A DNA stretch of 30,072 nt from the NCBI GenBank assembly GCA_036386655.1, contig DASVVG010000153.1:1-30072 (forward strand), read 5' to 3'. Numbering within the stretch: position 1 is the first letter of the stretch; each line of letters starts with the position of its first letter. Shown one piece after another: positions 7,765-16,033 of this stretch. The stretch comes from JAHWJX01 sp036386655. Lineage in GTDB: Bacteria > Pseudomonadota > Alphaproteobacteria > Caulobacterales > Caulobacteraceae. Both the position numbers and the translations under genes were made by a program. Under the pieces are notes generated by a model that searched no databases, had not been told where the DNA came from, and worked only from the letters and a program-made list of their open reading frames with translations.

Positions 7765-7788
7765 CGCGCCCGAGAGGACCCGGGCGCG
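7765..7788 (-). terminator. GC-rich hairpin downstream of the 65-aa gene, possible terminator
   Basis: CGCGCCCG at 7765-7772 pairs with CGGGCGCG at 7781-7788 around an 8-base interval. On the minus strand the stem is followed by a short CGTTGCATT with no real T tract. It lies downstream of the 65-residue gene and upstream of rpsD, so it is placed to terminate the former. The missing T run keeps confidence low. Confidence 0.45.
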
Positions 7789-7824
7789 ACGAAGCCGGCG
7801 ATATGCCCAGCAGGGGCCGGAAAG

Positions 7825-8022
7825 TCAATGCGGCGGGGGGGCCCCGAGCGGCTGCGCCTCTCCGCGCACCAGGGCCGCGGCGCAGCTGCGGATCGACTGC
7901 AGGGCCGCCTCTTCAGAGGCCGCCATGCCGCGCTGCAGCGGGGTCACGTCGTCCTTGTCCCAGAGGACCCAACGGAACACCTCGCCGTCTACGGTGGGGC
8001 GGATGGAGTACGCATGCGACAT
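7825..8022 (-). CDS. Small conserved-looking protein, function unknown
   Basis: This 65-residue protein starts at ATG 8022, with an AGGGAGAAC ribosome site at good spacing on the minus strand. The first part (SIRPTVDGEVFRWVLWDKDD) looks like a beta hairpin. A helix follows (ASEEAALQSIRSCAAALVRGE) and then a Pro-rich tail. There is no signal peptide or transmembrane segment, so it is probably cytosolic. The mix of Trp, Asp and hydrophobic residues is protein-like and not that of a GC-rich shadow frame. It is divergent from the TIMP-like gene. I cannot assign a family. Confidence 0.7.
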   Translation of the reverse strand: MSHAYSIRPTVDGEVFRWVLWDKDDVTPLQRGMAASEEAALQSIRSCAAALVRGEAQPLGAPPPH

Positions 8023-8045
8023 GGCCGTTCTCCCTGAGGCTCTGT

Positions 8046-8067
8046 GAAGGCGCGACCATGCGCCTTC
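8046..8067. promoter_or_regulatory. 8-bp perfect inverted repeat between divergent genes
   Basis: GAAGGCGC (8046-8053) and GCGCCTTC (8060-8067) flank a 6-base GACCAT spacer. The site lies in the 121-base gap between the minus-strand 65-aa gene and the plus-strand TIMP-like gene. No T tract follows on either strand, so an operator is more likely than a terminator. It could also be chance in such GC-rich DNA. Confidence 0.35.
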
Positions 8068-8143
8068 CGGAGCGAACGGTCACGCTGGAAAAAGCCTTGT
8101 TCCGGCCGCAACCGACCCGGATCCTCGCGGAAGGAGCCCGCCC

Positions 8144-8566
8144 ATGCGCCTCGCCCTCGCCCTCCCCTTCGCCATCGCCGGCCTGCTCTCCTCGGGGGGC
8201 GCGGCTCTGGCCTGCAGCTGCGTGCCCCAGAGGTCGGCCGCGGAGCAGCTCGCGAGCGCCGACTTCGTGTTCAAGGGCCGGCCGCTGGAGGAGACGGCGA
8301 CGGGGGTTTTCACCGCCGCGACGAGCTTCCGTGTTTTCGAGGTGCTGAAGGGCCCCGAGGTGCGCCTGACCGTCGTGCGCCACCACGTCGACAGCGCGGC
8401 GTGCGGGCTGACCTTCCGGCCGGGACAGACGGTGCTGGTCTTCGCGAGCCGGGCGCCGGACGGAACCTGGCGGACGGGCTCGTGCTCGGGCGCGGCGTTC
8501 CCGGAAGCCGAGTACCGCCGCGCCGCCCGCGGCCAGCCCGTGCCGATCCGGCCGCCGGTGCTCTAA
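8144..8566 (+). CDS. Secreted TIMP/netrin-like (NTR-fold) cysteine protein
   Basis: This 140-residue protein starts at ATG 8144 behind an AAGGAG site. A signal peptide (MRLALALPFAIAGLLSSGGA, then ALA) should be cut before Cys24, so the mature chain begins C24-S-C26. A chain beginning C-x-C followed by a 'SADFVFKGRP' strand is characteristic of tissue inhibitor of metalloproteinase (TIMP) and netrin-like folds and their bacterial homologues. Two further cysteines, C87 (SAACGL) and C114 (TGSCSG), would complete two disulfides. The family has an OB-like beta barrel. In animals the N-terminal Cys chelates the active-site metal of the target protease, but bacterial homologues have no well-established target. 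The protein should be periplasmic or secreted. The call rests on the pattern only. Confidence 0.75.
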   Translation: MRLALALPFAIAGLLSSGGAALACSCVPQRSAAEQLASADFVFKGRPLEETATGVFTAATSFRVFEVLKGPEVRLTVVRHHVDSAACGLTFRPGQTVLVFASRAPDGTWRTGSCSGAAFPEAEYRRAARGQPVPIRPPVL

Positions 8567-8597
8567 AGCCGACTCCGCGCACCCGCCTTGCGATATC

Positions 8598-8627
8598 TCG
8601 CCCGCCGGGCGAAAATCGCCCCGATTT
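8598..8627 (+). promoter_or_regulatory. Abutting and overlapping inverted repeats upstream of the autotransporter
   Basis: TCGCCCG-C-CGGGCGA (8598-8612) is a perfect palindrome, immediately followed by AAATCG-CCC-CGATTT (8613-8627). The inner halves can pair alternatively as GGGCGA-AAA-TCGCCC (8607-8621). The first two and the third structures are mutually exclusive. The site lies about 60 bases before the autotransporter start and just after the TIMP-like gene. It could be an operator pair, an attenuator or a weak terminator. Confidence 0.35.
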
Positions 8628-8689
8628 GGCCCGATTCCACGGCCTAAAGCCGCTTTCCCTTCCTTTCAGCCAAGCTTGAGAGAGTCATC

Positions 8690-11600
8690 ATGCGTCGCGC
8701 GCTGTTCGCCGCCACGGCCGTAGCGCCGTTCCTCCTGCTCTCGCAGGCACGAGCGGAGGTCGTGATCACGGCGCCTCAGACGACGCCGGTGCGCACGGCA
8801 ACGGCCGCGAACGGCGCCCCGGACGACGTGCGGGTGTCGAGCACGGGCGCGGTGCGGGTGACCTCCGGCACGGCGGTGACCCTCGACAGCGACGACAACG
8901 TGACCAACGAAGGCACGATCGAGGTCACCAACGCGAACGGGGGCGTCGGCCTCCTCGTGGAGGGCGGCCGCACCGGGGCGGTGATCAACCGCGGCAACAT
9001 CTTCGTCCTCGAGGACTACACAGCGGCGGACGCAGACAACGACGGCGACGCGGACGGCCCCTTCGCGCAGGGCTCCGGCCGCTACGGCGTCCGGGTCGCC
9101 GGCGCTTCGCCGTTCGTAGGGTCGCTCACCCAGGAAACGGCCGGACGTATCACGGTCGAGGGCAACGACTCGTTCGGCGTGTCGATCGAGTCCGGCCTGA
9201 CAGGCAACGTGGTCCTCCGAGGCGCGACGGCGATCGCGGGCGATCGCTCGCGGGCGCTCTCGATCACCGGCGCTGTCAGCGGCGACGTGACGGTGGGCGC
9301 GATCTCGGCGCAAGGTCAGGGCGCGATCGGCGCCGACGTGGCGGCGCCCATCGGCGGGCGGCTGGTCTTCGGCGACGCCGTCAACGTGACCGGCTACCGC
9401 TTCGTGGTCCGCCCGCCCGACGTGTCCAAGCTGGACGCCGACGATCTGCTGCAGGGCGGTCCTGCCGTGCGTATCTCCGGGAACGTGGCGGGCGGCGTCC
9501 TCGTCGACGTCCCGCCGGCGGACACCAATCCCAACGACGCGGACGAAGACGACGACGGGATCCCCGACGCCAACGAGGGCACCGGCGCGATCCGGGTCTA
9601 CGGCTCGGCGCCGGGTCTGCTGATCGCAGGCCCCGGCGCCCTAACGGTGGGCGCGCTCGGGACCGGGCTGCCCAGCCTCGATATCCGGGGCCGGGTGGAG
9701 GCGCAGGGCGTCTACGACGGGGTGTCCGCCACGGCGGTGCAGATCGGCCAGATCGGATCGGGCGCCGCGCGGCTTACCGGCGGGCTGCGCGTGGGCGGCG
9801 TCGTCAGCGCGCTCGCGGTGAAGGCCGACGCCACGGCGATCCGGCTGGGCGCCGGCGCGGACGTGCCGAGCCTGCTGCTGCAGGGCCAGGTGCTGGCCGA
9901 AGCCCAAGGTGACACCGGCACGGCCAGGGCGGTGGTGCTCGACGCCGGGGCGCTGGCGCCCTCGCTCAGGAACACGGCCCTCACCCGGGCGCGCGTGGTC
10001 GCGGCCACGGGCGACGCGATCGCGGTCGAGGATCGCTCGGGCACGCTGACGCTGCTCGAGAACACCGGAACCCTGCTGGCGCTGCGCGCGGCGACCACCG
10101 GCACCGTGACCGGGCGGGACATCGCCGCCGACCTCTCGTTCAACACCACCGGCGCGACGGTGCGGCAGACCGGCGTCACGGATGGCGACGACGGCGGCGA
10201 CAACACGGCCGATCCGGACGCCGACGGCGACGGCGTCGACGACGCGGACGAGCCCGCGATCGTGGGCGACATCCTGTTCGGCTCGGGTGGCGACCGGCTC
10301 GAGCTGCTCAACGGCACCCTCGACGGCGACGTCAGCTTCGGCCTCGGCGCGGACCGCCTCATCATCGACGGCGGCGCGCAGATGCGGGGGGCGGTTTCCG
10401 ACAGCGACGGCCTCCTCAGCGTGGAGGTTCGCAAGGGCAGCGTGGAGTTCACCAACACGCAGCCGCTGCAGCTGACCACGCTGGACGTGGCGCAGGCGGG
10501 CCAGCTGGTGGTCACGCTCGATCCGGCGACGGCCGCCACGCCGGTGTTGCAGGTGAGCGGCGCGGCCAACTTCGCGACGGGCTCGGGCCTGGGCGTGCGG
10601 CTGACCTCGCTGGTGCAGCAGCCGCAGCGCTTCTCGGTGCTGGACGCGACGACACTGGAAGCGTCGGGCCTGCAGCTGACGGGTTCGACGCCGTTCCTGT
10701 TCGTCACCGAGCTGGTGGTTGACGAGCCGGCGGGGACGCTCGCCGTCGACGTGCGGCGGCGCACCGCCGCCGAGGCCGGCTTCAACGCCGCGCAGACCTC
10801 GGCCTACGACGCCTTCTATTCGGCGCTGGGTCAGGACGAGGCGCTCCGCACCGCCTTCCTGGCGCGCACCGACCAGCAGGCGCTCCTGGATCTCTACGAC
10901 CAGGTGCTGCCCGAGCACGCCGGCGGCACGATCTACACGCTGGCCACGGGCGCGGAAGCGTTCTCGCGGATGGTGAAGGAGCGCGCGCGGGGCGAGATGG
11001 CCTCGGGCGGGTTCTGGGTGCAGGAGGTGGGCTTCGGGGCGAATTCGGACCCGGACGACGCGACGGGCTTCGACGCGGCCGGTTTCGGTGTGCTGGGCGG
11101 GTTCGAGCTGCTCGGCTTCGGCGGCGCGGCCGGGATCAGCGGCGCCTTCATGACCACCGAGGCTGAGGACATCACCTCCGTAGGCGAGCGCACGATGAGC
11201 GCCACCCTGCTGGAGGGCGGGCTCTACTGGCGCGGCGTGTTCGGTCCGCTGACGGCGTCGGCGCGCGGCGCGATCGGCTGGACGCGACTGGAGAGCGACC
11301 GGCGCATCGCTACGGAGGACCTGCAGCGGCAGGCCGGCGCGGAGTGGAGCGGACTGAGCGCGGTGGGCCACCTGGGCGTCGCTTACGAGGTGGGCTCCGG
11401 GCGGTTCTATGCGCGGCCGGAAGCCTCGCTCGACGCCTTCCTGCTGCGCGAGGGGGGCTACGAGGAGACCGGCGGCGGCGGCTCCTACGACCTGCAGGTT
11501 GACGAGCGGACCGGGCGGCTGATCGCGGGCACGGCCATGCTGAACCTCGGGGCCCGCTTCGGGCGCGATATCAGCATCGCGCCGGAGATCGGCGTCGGCT

Positions 11601-11827
11601 GGCGGCATGTCCTGAGCGGCGGCCCGGGCGACACCACGGCCCGCTTCGGCGCGAGCGGCACGCCGTTCACGATCGAGAGCCCGGATGCGCCGTCCGGCGC
11701 GGCGGTGCTGGGCCTCGGCCTCACCGGCGGGGGCGAAGGTTCGCGGGTGTCGCTCCGCGCGCGCGCGGAGGTCGGCGACAACTACCAGGCGGGCGACATC
11801 AGCTTCAGCGTGAAGGTGCTGTTCTGA
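8690..11827 (+). CDS. Autotransporter (type Va) with Asp-rich repeats in the passenger
   Basis: This 1045-residue protein is exported by a signal peptide (MRRALFAATAVAPFLLLSQA, cleaved near ARA-EVV). The passenger, about residues 25-740, is a Gly/Val/Ala-rich repetitive beta-helix type with recurring 'GAI..GVSVESG..GNVV' and 'GDVTVGAISAQG' rungs. Three Asp-rich DxDxDG runs interrupt it: about 114-123 (DADNDGDADG), 278-297 (DADEDDDGIPDANEG) and 498-522 (DPDADGDGVDDADEP). These resemble calcium-binding thrombospondin type 3-like repeats. The C-terminal 270 or so residues form the outer-membrane barrel (FWVQEVGFGANSD onward), ending in the canonical aromatic (SVKVLF). No protease or lipase motif is seen, so the surface role is unknown, with adhesion a guess. 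It is convergent with the hydrolase gene downstream. Confidence 0.9.
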   Translation: MRRALFAATAVAPFLLLSQARAEVVITAPQTTPVRTATAANGAPDDVRVSSTGAVRVTSGTAVTLDSDDNVTNEGTIEVTNANGGVGLLVEGGRTGAVINRGNIFVLEDYTAADADNDGDADGPFAQGSGRYGVRVAGASPFVGSLTQETAGRITVEGNDSFGVSIESGLTGNVVLRGATAIAGDRSRALSITGAVSGDVTVGAISAQGQGAIGADVAAPIGGRLVFGDAVNVTGYRFVVRPPDVSKLDADDLLQGGPAVRISGNVAGGVLVDVPPADTNPNDADEDDDGIPDANEGTGAIRVYGSAPGLLIAGPGALTVGALGTGLPSLDIRGRVEAQGVYDGVSATAVQIGQIGSGAARLTGGLRVGGVVSALAVKADATAIRLGAGADVPSLLLQGQVLAEAQGDTGTARAVVLDAGALAPSLRNTALTRARVVAATGDAIAVEDRSGTLTLLENTGTLLALRAATTGTVTGRDIAADLSFNTTGATVRQTGVTDGDDGGDNTADPDADGDGVDDADEPAIVGDILFGSGGDRLELLNGTLDGDVSFGLGADRLIIDGGAQMRGAVSDSDGLLSVEVRKGSVEFTNTQPLQLTTLDVAQAGQLVVTLDPATAATPVLQVSGAANFATGSGLGVRLTSLVQQPQRFSVLDATTLEASGLQLTGSTPFLFVTELVVDEPAGTLAVDVRRRTAAEAGFNAAQTSAYDAFYSALGQDEALRTAFLARTDQQALLDLYDQVLPEHAGGTIYTLATGAEAFSRMVKERARGEMASGGFWVQEVGFGANSDPDDATGFDAAGFGVLGGFELLGFGGAAGISGAFMTTEAEDITSVGERTMSATLLEGGLYWRGVFGPLTASARGAIGWTRLESDRRIATEDLQRQAGAEWSGLSAVGHLGVAYEVGSGRFYARPEASLDAFLLREGGYEETGGGGSYDLQVDERTGRLIAGTAMLNLGARFGRDISIAPEIGVGWRHVLSGGPGDTTARFGASGTPFTIESPDAPSGAAVLGLGLTGGGEGSRVSLRARAEVGDNYQAGDISFSVKVLF

Positions 11828-11833
11828 CGGTGA

Positions 11834-11862
11834 CGGAGCGGCTCAGCGCCTGAGCCGCTCCG
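11834..11862. terminator. Perfect 12-bp hairpin shared by convergent gene ends
   Basis: CGGAGCGGCTCA (11834-11845) pairs perfectly with TGAGCCGCTCCG (11851-11862) around a GCGCC loop. It starts 7 bases after the autotransporter stop and covers the last codons and stop of the hydrolase gene on the other strand. There is no T tract on either side. It may act as a transcription stop or RNA-end stabiliser for both genes. Confidence 0.55.
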
Positions 11863-12679
11863 CGTGCCAGCGCGCGTGGTCTTCGATCACGCTGGCGACG
11901 AAGAAGAACGAGTGGTCGTAGCCGGGCCGGCGACGCAGCGTGAGCGGCTGGCCGGCGACCGCGCAGGCGTCCTCCAGCAAATCCGGCCGCAGGCGGTCCA
12001 TGAACTCGTCCGCCTCGCCCTGGTCGACGAGGATTTCCGGCAGGCGAGCGCCGTCTTCGATCAGCGCGGTGGCGTCGTGCTCGCGCCAGGTGGACTTGTC
12101 AGGGCCGAGGTAGGCCGTGAGCGCGCGGCGGCCCCACTCGGTGCGCATCGGGCTGCTGATGGGAGCCGTGCATGAGACAGAGCGGAAGCGGTCCGGATTG
12201 CGCAGGGCGACGGTCAGCGCGCCGTGGCCGCCCATGCTGTGGCCGCTGATCCCCTGCCGCGCCATGTCGGCGGGGAAGTGAGAGGCGACCAGCGCCGGCA
12301 GTTCCTGTTCCACGTAGGAGCGCATGCGGTAGTTGCGGGCCCAGGGCTCCTCGGTGGCGTCGAGGTAGTAGCCGGCGCTCTTCCCGAGGCTGTAGGTTTT
12401 TTCCGGATCGTCAGGGACGTCGTCGCCGCGAGGACTGGTGTCGGGGCCCACGACCATCAGGCCGAGCTCGGCGGCGAAGCGCTGGTGGCCGGCCTTCACC
12501 ATGAAGTTCTGCTCGGTGCAGGTGAGGCCCGACAGCCACCACAGCACGGGCACGGGCCCCTGCTCCGCCGCCGGCGGCAGGTAGACCGAGAAGCGCATGG
12601 GCGTGTTCGTCTCGGCGGAGAGGTGCTCCCAGACCTGCTGGCGGCCCTCGAACGACTTGTGGTCTTCGATCAGCTTCAT
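11843..12679 (-). CDS. fghA: S-formylglutathione hydrolase
   Basis: This 278-residue esterase-D family enzyme hydrolyses S-formylglutathione to formate and glutathione, the second step of glutathione-dependent formaldehyde oxidation. The catalytic triad is visible: Ser148 in GHSMGG, Asp224 in DQGEAD, and His256 in YDHSFFF. LWWLSGLTCTEQNF and TSPRGDD are family signatures. The frame is open to 12748, but MKLIEDHKSFEG at 12679 matches the family N-terminus and has an AAGAAGG ribosome site. It is separated from the dehydrogenase gene by two VOC genes, one of opposite orientation, so it is transcribed independently from the 79-base gap it shares with the plus-strand VOC gene. Confidence 0.95.
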   Translation of the reverse strand: MKLIEDHKSFEGRQQVWEHLSAETNTPMRFSVYLPPAAEQGPVPVLWWLSGLTCTEQNFMVKAGHQRFAAELGLMVVGPDTSPRGDDVPDDPEKTYSLGKSAGYYLDATEEPWARNYRMRSYVEQELPALVASHFPADMARQGISGHSMGGHGALTVALRNPDRFRSVSCTAPISSPMRTEWGRRALTAYLGPDKSTWREHDATALIEDGARLPEILVDQGEADEFMDRLRPDLLEDACAVAGQPLTLRRRPGYDHSFFFVASVIEDHARWHAERLRR

Positions 12680-12758
12680 GCGCGACCTTCTTTCAGAGCG
12701 CGACGGACGGGTCGAGACGCGGCGGCGCGTCTGGTACACGCAGGCCACGGAGGTCGCG

Positions 12759-13136
12759 ATGACGAACTTCCTTCAGGTCACGCCGTTCCTGCACGTGCCC
12801 GACATCGAGGCGGCGATCGCCTTCTTCGTGGACCGGCTCGGGTTCGAGGTGCAGTTCCGGCTGCCCGGCTACGCCTACGTGCATCGAGAGACCGTGGGCG
12901 TGCGCATGCTGCAGCTCGAGTGCGACGAGGCGCCGTCGAACCGGCGGCGGTTCGCGCACTACGTCGACGTGCGGGACGTCGACGCGCTCTTCGCCGAGAT
13001 GAAGCCGAAGCTGGTCGGCCTGCCGCCGAAGGACGTGCATGGCCCGGTGGACCAGGAGTACGGACAGCGCGAGTTCATGGTCGTCGCGCCGGACGGCGAC
13101 CTGATCGTGTTCGGGCAGGCGATCAGACGGCCGTAG
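12759..13136 (+). CDS. VOC-family (glyoxalase/bleomycin-resistance fold) protein
   Basis: This 125-residue single-module VOC protein has the expected pattern. It opens with TPFLHVPDIEAAIAFFVDRLGFEVQFR, then has a central strand (VGVRMLQLECDEA), a second half (RFAHYVDVRDVDALFAEMKPKLVG) and a closing strand (REFMVVAPDGDLIVFGQ). The start at ATG 12759 has a GGAGG site. The family includes glyoxalase I, antibiotic-binding proteins and dioxygenases. The usual metal-ligand Glu of the last strand (IEF/IEL) is replaced here by Val (LIVFGQ), which favours a ligand-binding or resistance-type role over metal catalysis. Its 3' end overlaps the next VOC gene on the opposite strand by 14 bases. Confidence 0.85.
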   Translation: MTNFLQVTPFLHVPDIEAAIAFFVDRLGFEVQFRLPGYAYVHRETVGVRMLQLECDEAPSNRRRFAHYVDVRDVDALFAEMKPKLVGLPPKDVHGPVDQEYGQREFMVVAPDGDLIVFGQAIRRP

Positions 13137-13494
13137 AGCCCGCCGGCGGCTCCCACAGCTCGATCGGGTTGCCCTCCGGATCATGGATGCGGGCGAAGTT
13201 TCCGTACTCCGTGGACTCCCAGTCGGGGCGGGTCTCCACCTCGACGCCCTTGGCGCGGAGCTGGGCGATCATCGCCTTCATGTCGGCGACGCGCAGGTTC
13301 AGCATCCAGCGCTTGTCGGCGGCGAAGTAGTCGCTCTCCTCCTTGAAGGGGGCGAAGACGGTCATCCCCGCGTGCTGCTGCCAGATTTGGTCGTGCCCGG
13401 CGTCGACTCCGAGGTTCTCGCGGTACCAGGCCGCCAGAGCGTCGGTGTCTCGTGCGCGGAAGAAGAACCCGCCGATGCCGGTGACCTTCTCCAT
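13123..13494 (-). CDS. VOC-family (glyoxalase-fold) protein coupled to the formaldehyde dehydrogenase gene
   Basis: This 123-residue VOC protein begins GIGGFFFRARDTDALAAWYRENLGV and ends HDPEGNPIELWEPP, including the Glu in IELWE that is often a metal ligand. Trp-rich WQQHAG and a second module half (RWMLNLRVADMKAMIAQLRAKGVEV) are visible. It starts 12 bases downstream of the dehydrogenase stop, with a strong GGGGGAGGAGAC ribosome site, so the two genes are surely co-transcribed. A role near glutathione adduct or aldehyde handling is suggested by context but not shown. Its 3' end overlaps the plus-strand VOC gene. Confidence 0.88.
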   Translation of the reverse strand: MEKVTGIGGFFFRARDTDALAAWYRENLGVDAGHDQIWQQHAGMTVFAPFKEESDYFAADKRWMLNLRVADMKAMIAQLRAKGVEVETRPDWESTEYGNFARIHDPEGNPIELWEPPAGSTAV

Positions 13495-13506
13495 GTCTCC
13501 TCCCCC

Positions 13507-14616
<1,110 letters not shown>

Positions 14617-14617
14617 G

Positions 14618-16033
14618 TCAGGCGGCCATCCGGCGGTCGGTGCGGGCGAAGTGGTCGGCGAGCACCATGGCCACCGACTGCGTCACCTTCATCGCCGCCG
14701 GGATGTGCAGGAATTCGTTTGGGCCGTGAGCGTTGGAGTGCGGGCCGAGCACGCCGGTGACCATGAACTGCGACTGCGGGAAGCGCTCGCCGAGCATGGT
14801 CATGAAGGGGATCGAGCCGCCCTCGCCCATGGCCGCGGCGGGCGCGCCGTAGGCAGACTGCGAGGCGCGCTCGACGGCCTCGGCCAGCCAGGATTCAAAC
14901 GGCGAGGCGTTCCAGCCCGGCGAGGCGTTCTCGACCTCGAACTCCACCTGCGCGCCGTAGGGCGGATCCGACGTCAGCGCTGCGGTGACGGCGTCGAGCG
15001 TCGGCGGCAGGCGCAGGCTGAGCTTCAGCGAGGTGAAGGGGCGCAGCACGTTGCCCGCGTTTCGAGGCGGGGGCATGCCGTCGGCGCCCACCACCGCCAG
15101 CTGCGGCCGCCACGTGCGGTTGAGGATGGCTTCGACGGGATCGTCCACCACCGGCCGCGTGCCGCCGGCGAAGGGAAACTTGGTCCAGGTCTGGTCGCCC
15201 AGGGAGGCGGCGGCGCGGCGCGCCTGCTCGACGCGCTCGGCGGGGATGTCGGCGTACAGTTCGGGCAGGAGGATTCTGCCGGTGCCGGAGTCCTCGATGC
15301 GATCGAGCAGCTGGCGGAGGATTCGGAAGCTCGACGGCACTACGCCCGAGGCGTCGCCGGAGTGCACCCCCTCCTCCAGCACCTTCACGGTGAGCAGGCC
15401 CGCGGACATGCCGCGCAGCGACGTGGTCAGCCAGAGCTGGTCGTAGTTGCCGCACCCTGAGTCGAGGCAGACCACCAGCGAGGGCTGGCCGATGCGGGCG
15501 GAGAGGTGCTCGACGTAGAACGGCAGATCGTAGCTGCCGCTCTCCTCGCAGGCTTCGATGAGCACGACGCAGCGGGCGTGGGGCACGCCCTGGTCGCGCA
15601 GCGCCAATACGGCGGCCAGGCTGCCGTAGATGGCGTAGCCGTCGTCGGCGCCGCCGCGCCCGTAGAGCTTGTCGCCCTTCAGCACCGGCTTCCACGGCCC
15701 GAGGTCGTCGTCCCAGCCGGCCATCTCGGGCTGCTTGTCGAGGTGGCCGTAGAGCAGGACCGTGTCGTCGCTGTTCCCGGGTATCTCGATGAAGATGACC
15801 GGGGTGCGGGTGGGCAGCCGGACCACCTCGAGCGTGCCGCCGAGCTGGCGCACCTTCGGCTCGGCCCAGCCGACCATGAGGTTCACGGCGTCTTCCATGT
15901 AGCCGTGGGCCTGCCAGTCGGGGTCGAAGGCGGGGCTCTTGTTGGGGATCGCGATGTAGTCGATCAGCGCCGGGGTGATCTCGTCGCCCCAGAGCTGCTC
16001 CACGTAGCTCTTCAGCCGGGCGGGATCGGTCAT
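14618..16033 (-). CDS. M20-family metallopeptidase (dipeptidase)
   Basis: This 471-residue zinc peptidase is of the M20 dipeptidase group. Metal ligands are visible in YGHLDKQPEMAGW (His, with the following Asp), YGRGGADDGYAIY (bridging Asp) and IEACEESGSYDL (catalytic Glu and ligand Glu). Later come CLDSGCGNYD and a C-terminal TGVLGPHSNAHGPNE with a ligand His. A lid or dimerisation domain lies in the middle (about 200-400). There is no signal peptide, so it is cytoplasmic. Its start overlaps the stop of the trmJ-type gene by four bases (ATGA), and its end lies one base from the start of the dehydrogenase gene. The substrate cannot be fixed from sequence, with short peptides most likely. Confidence 0.92.
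   Translation of the reverse strand: MTDPARLKSYVEQLWGDEITPALIDYIAIPNKSPAFDPDWQAHGYMEDAVNLMVGWAEPKVRQLGGTLEVVRLPTRTPVIFIEIPGNSDDTVLLYGHLDKQPEMAGWDDDLGPWKPVLKGDKLYGRGGADDGYAIYGSLAAVLALRDQGVPHARCVVLIEACEESGSYDLPFYVEHLSARIGQPSLVVCLDSGCGNYDQLWLTTSLRGMSAGLLTVKVLEEGVHSGDASGVVPSSFRILRQLLDRIEDSGTGRILLPELYADIPAERVEQARRAAASLGDQTWTKFPFAGGTRPVVDDPVEAILNRTWRPQLAVVGADGMPPPRNAGNVLRPFTSLKLSLRLPPTLDAVTAALTSDPPYGAQVEFEVENASPGWNASPFESWLAEAVERASQSAYGAPAAAMGEGGSIPFMTMLGERFPQSQFMVTGVLGPHSNAHGPNEFLHIPAAMKVTQSVAMVLADHFARTDRRMAA

Noticed and set aside
9641..11608. Long minus-strand open frame opposite the autotransporter
   Set aside because: Arg/Ala/Gln-rich composition with no domain. The plus strand has a signal peptide and a C-terminal barrel.
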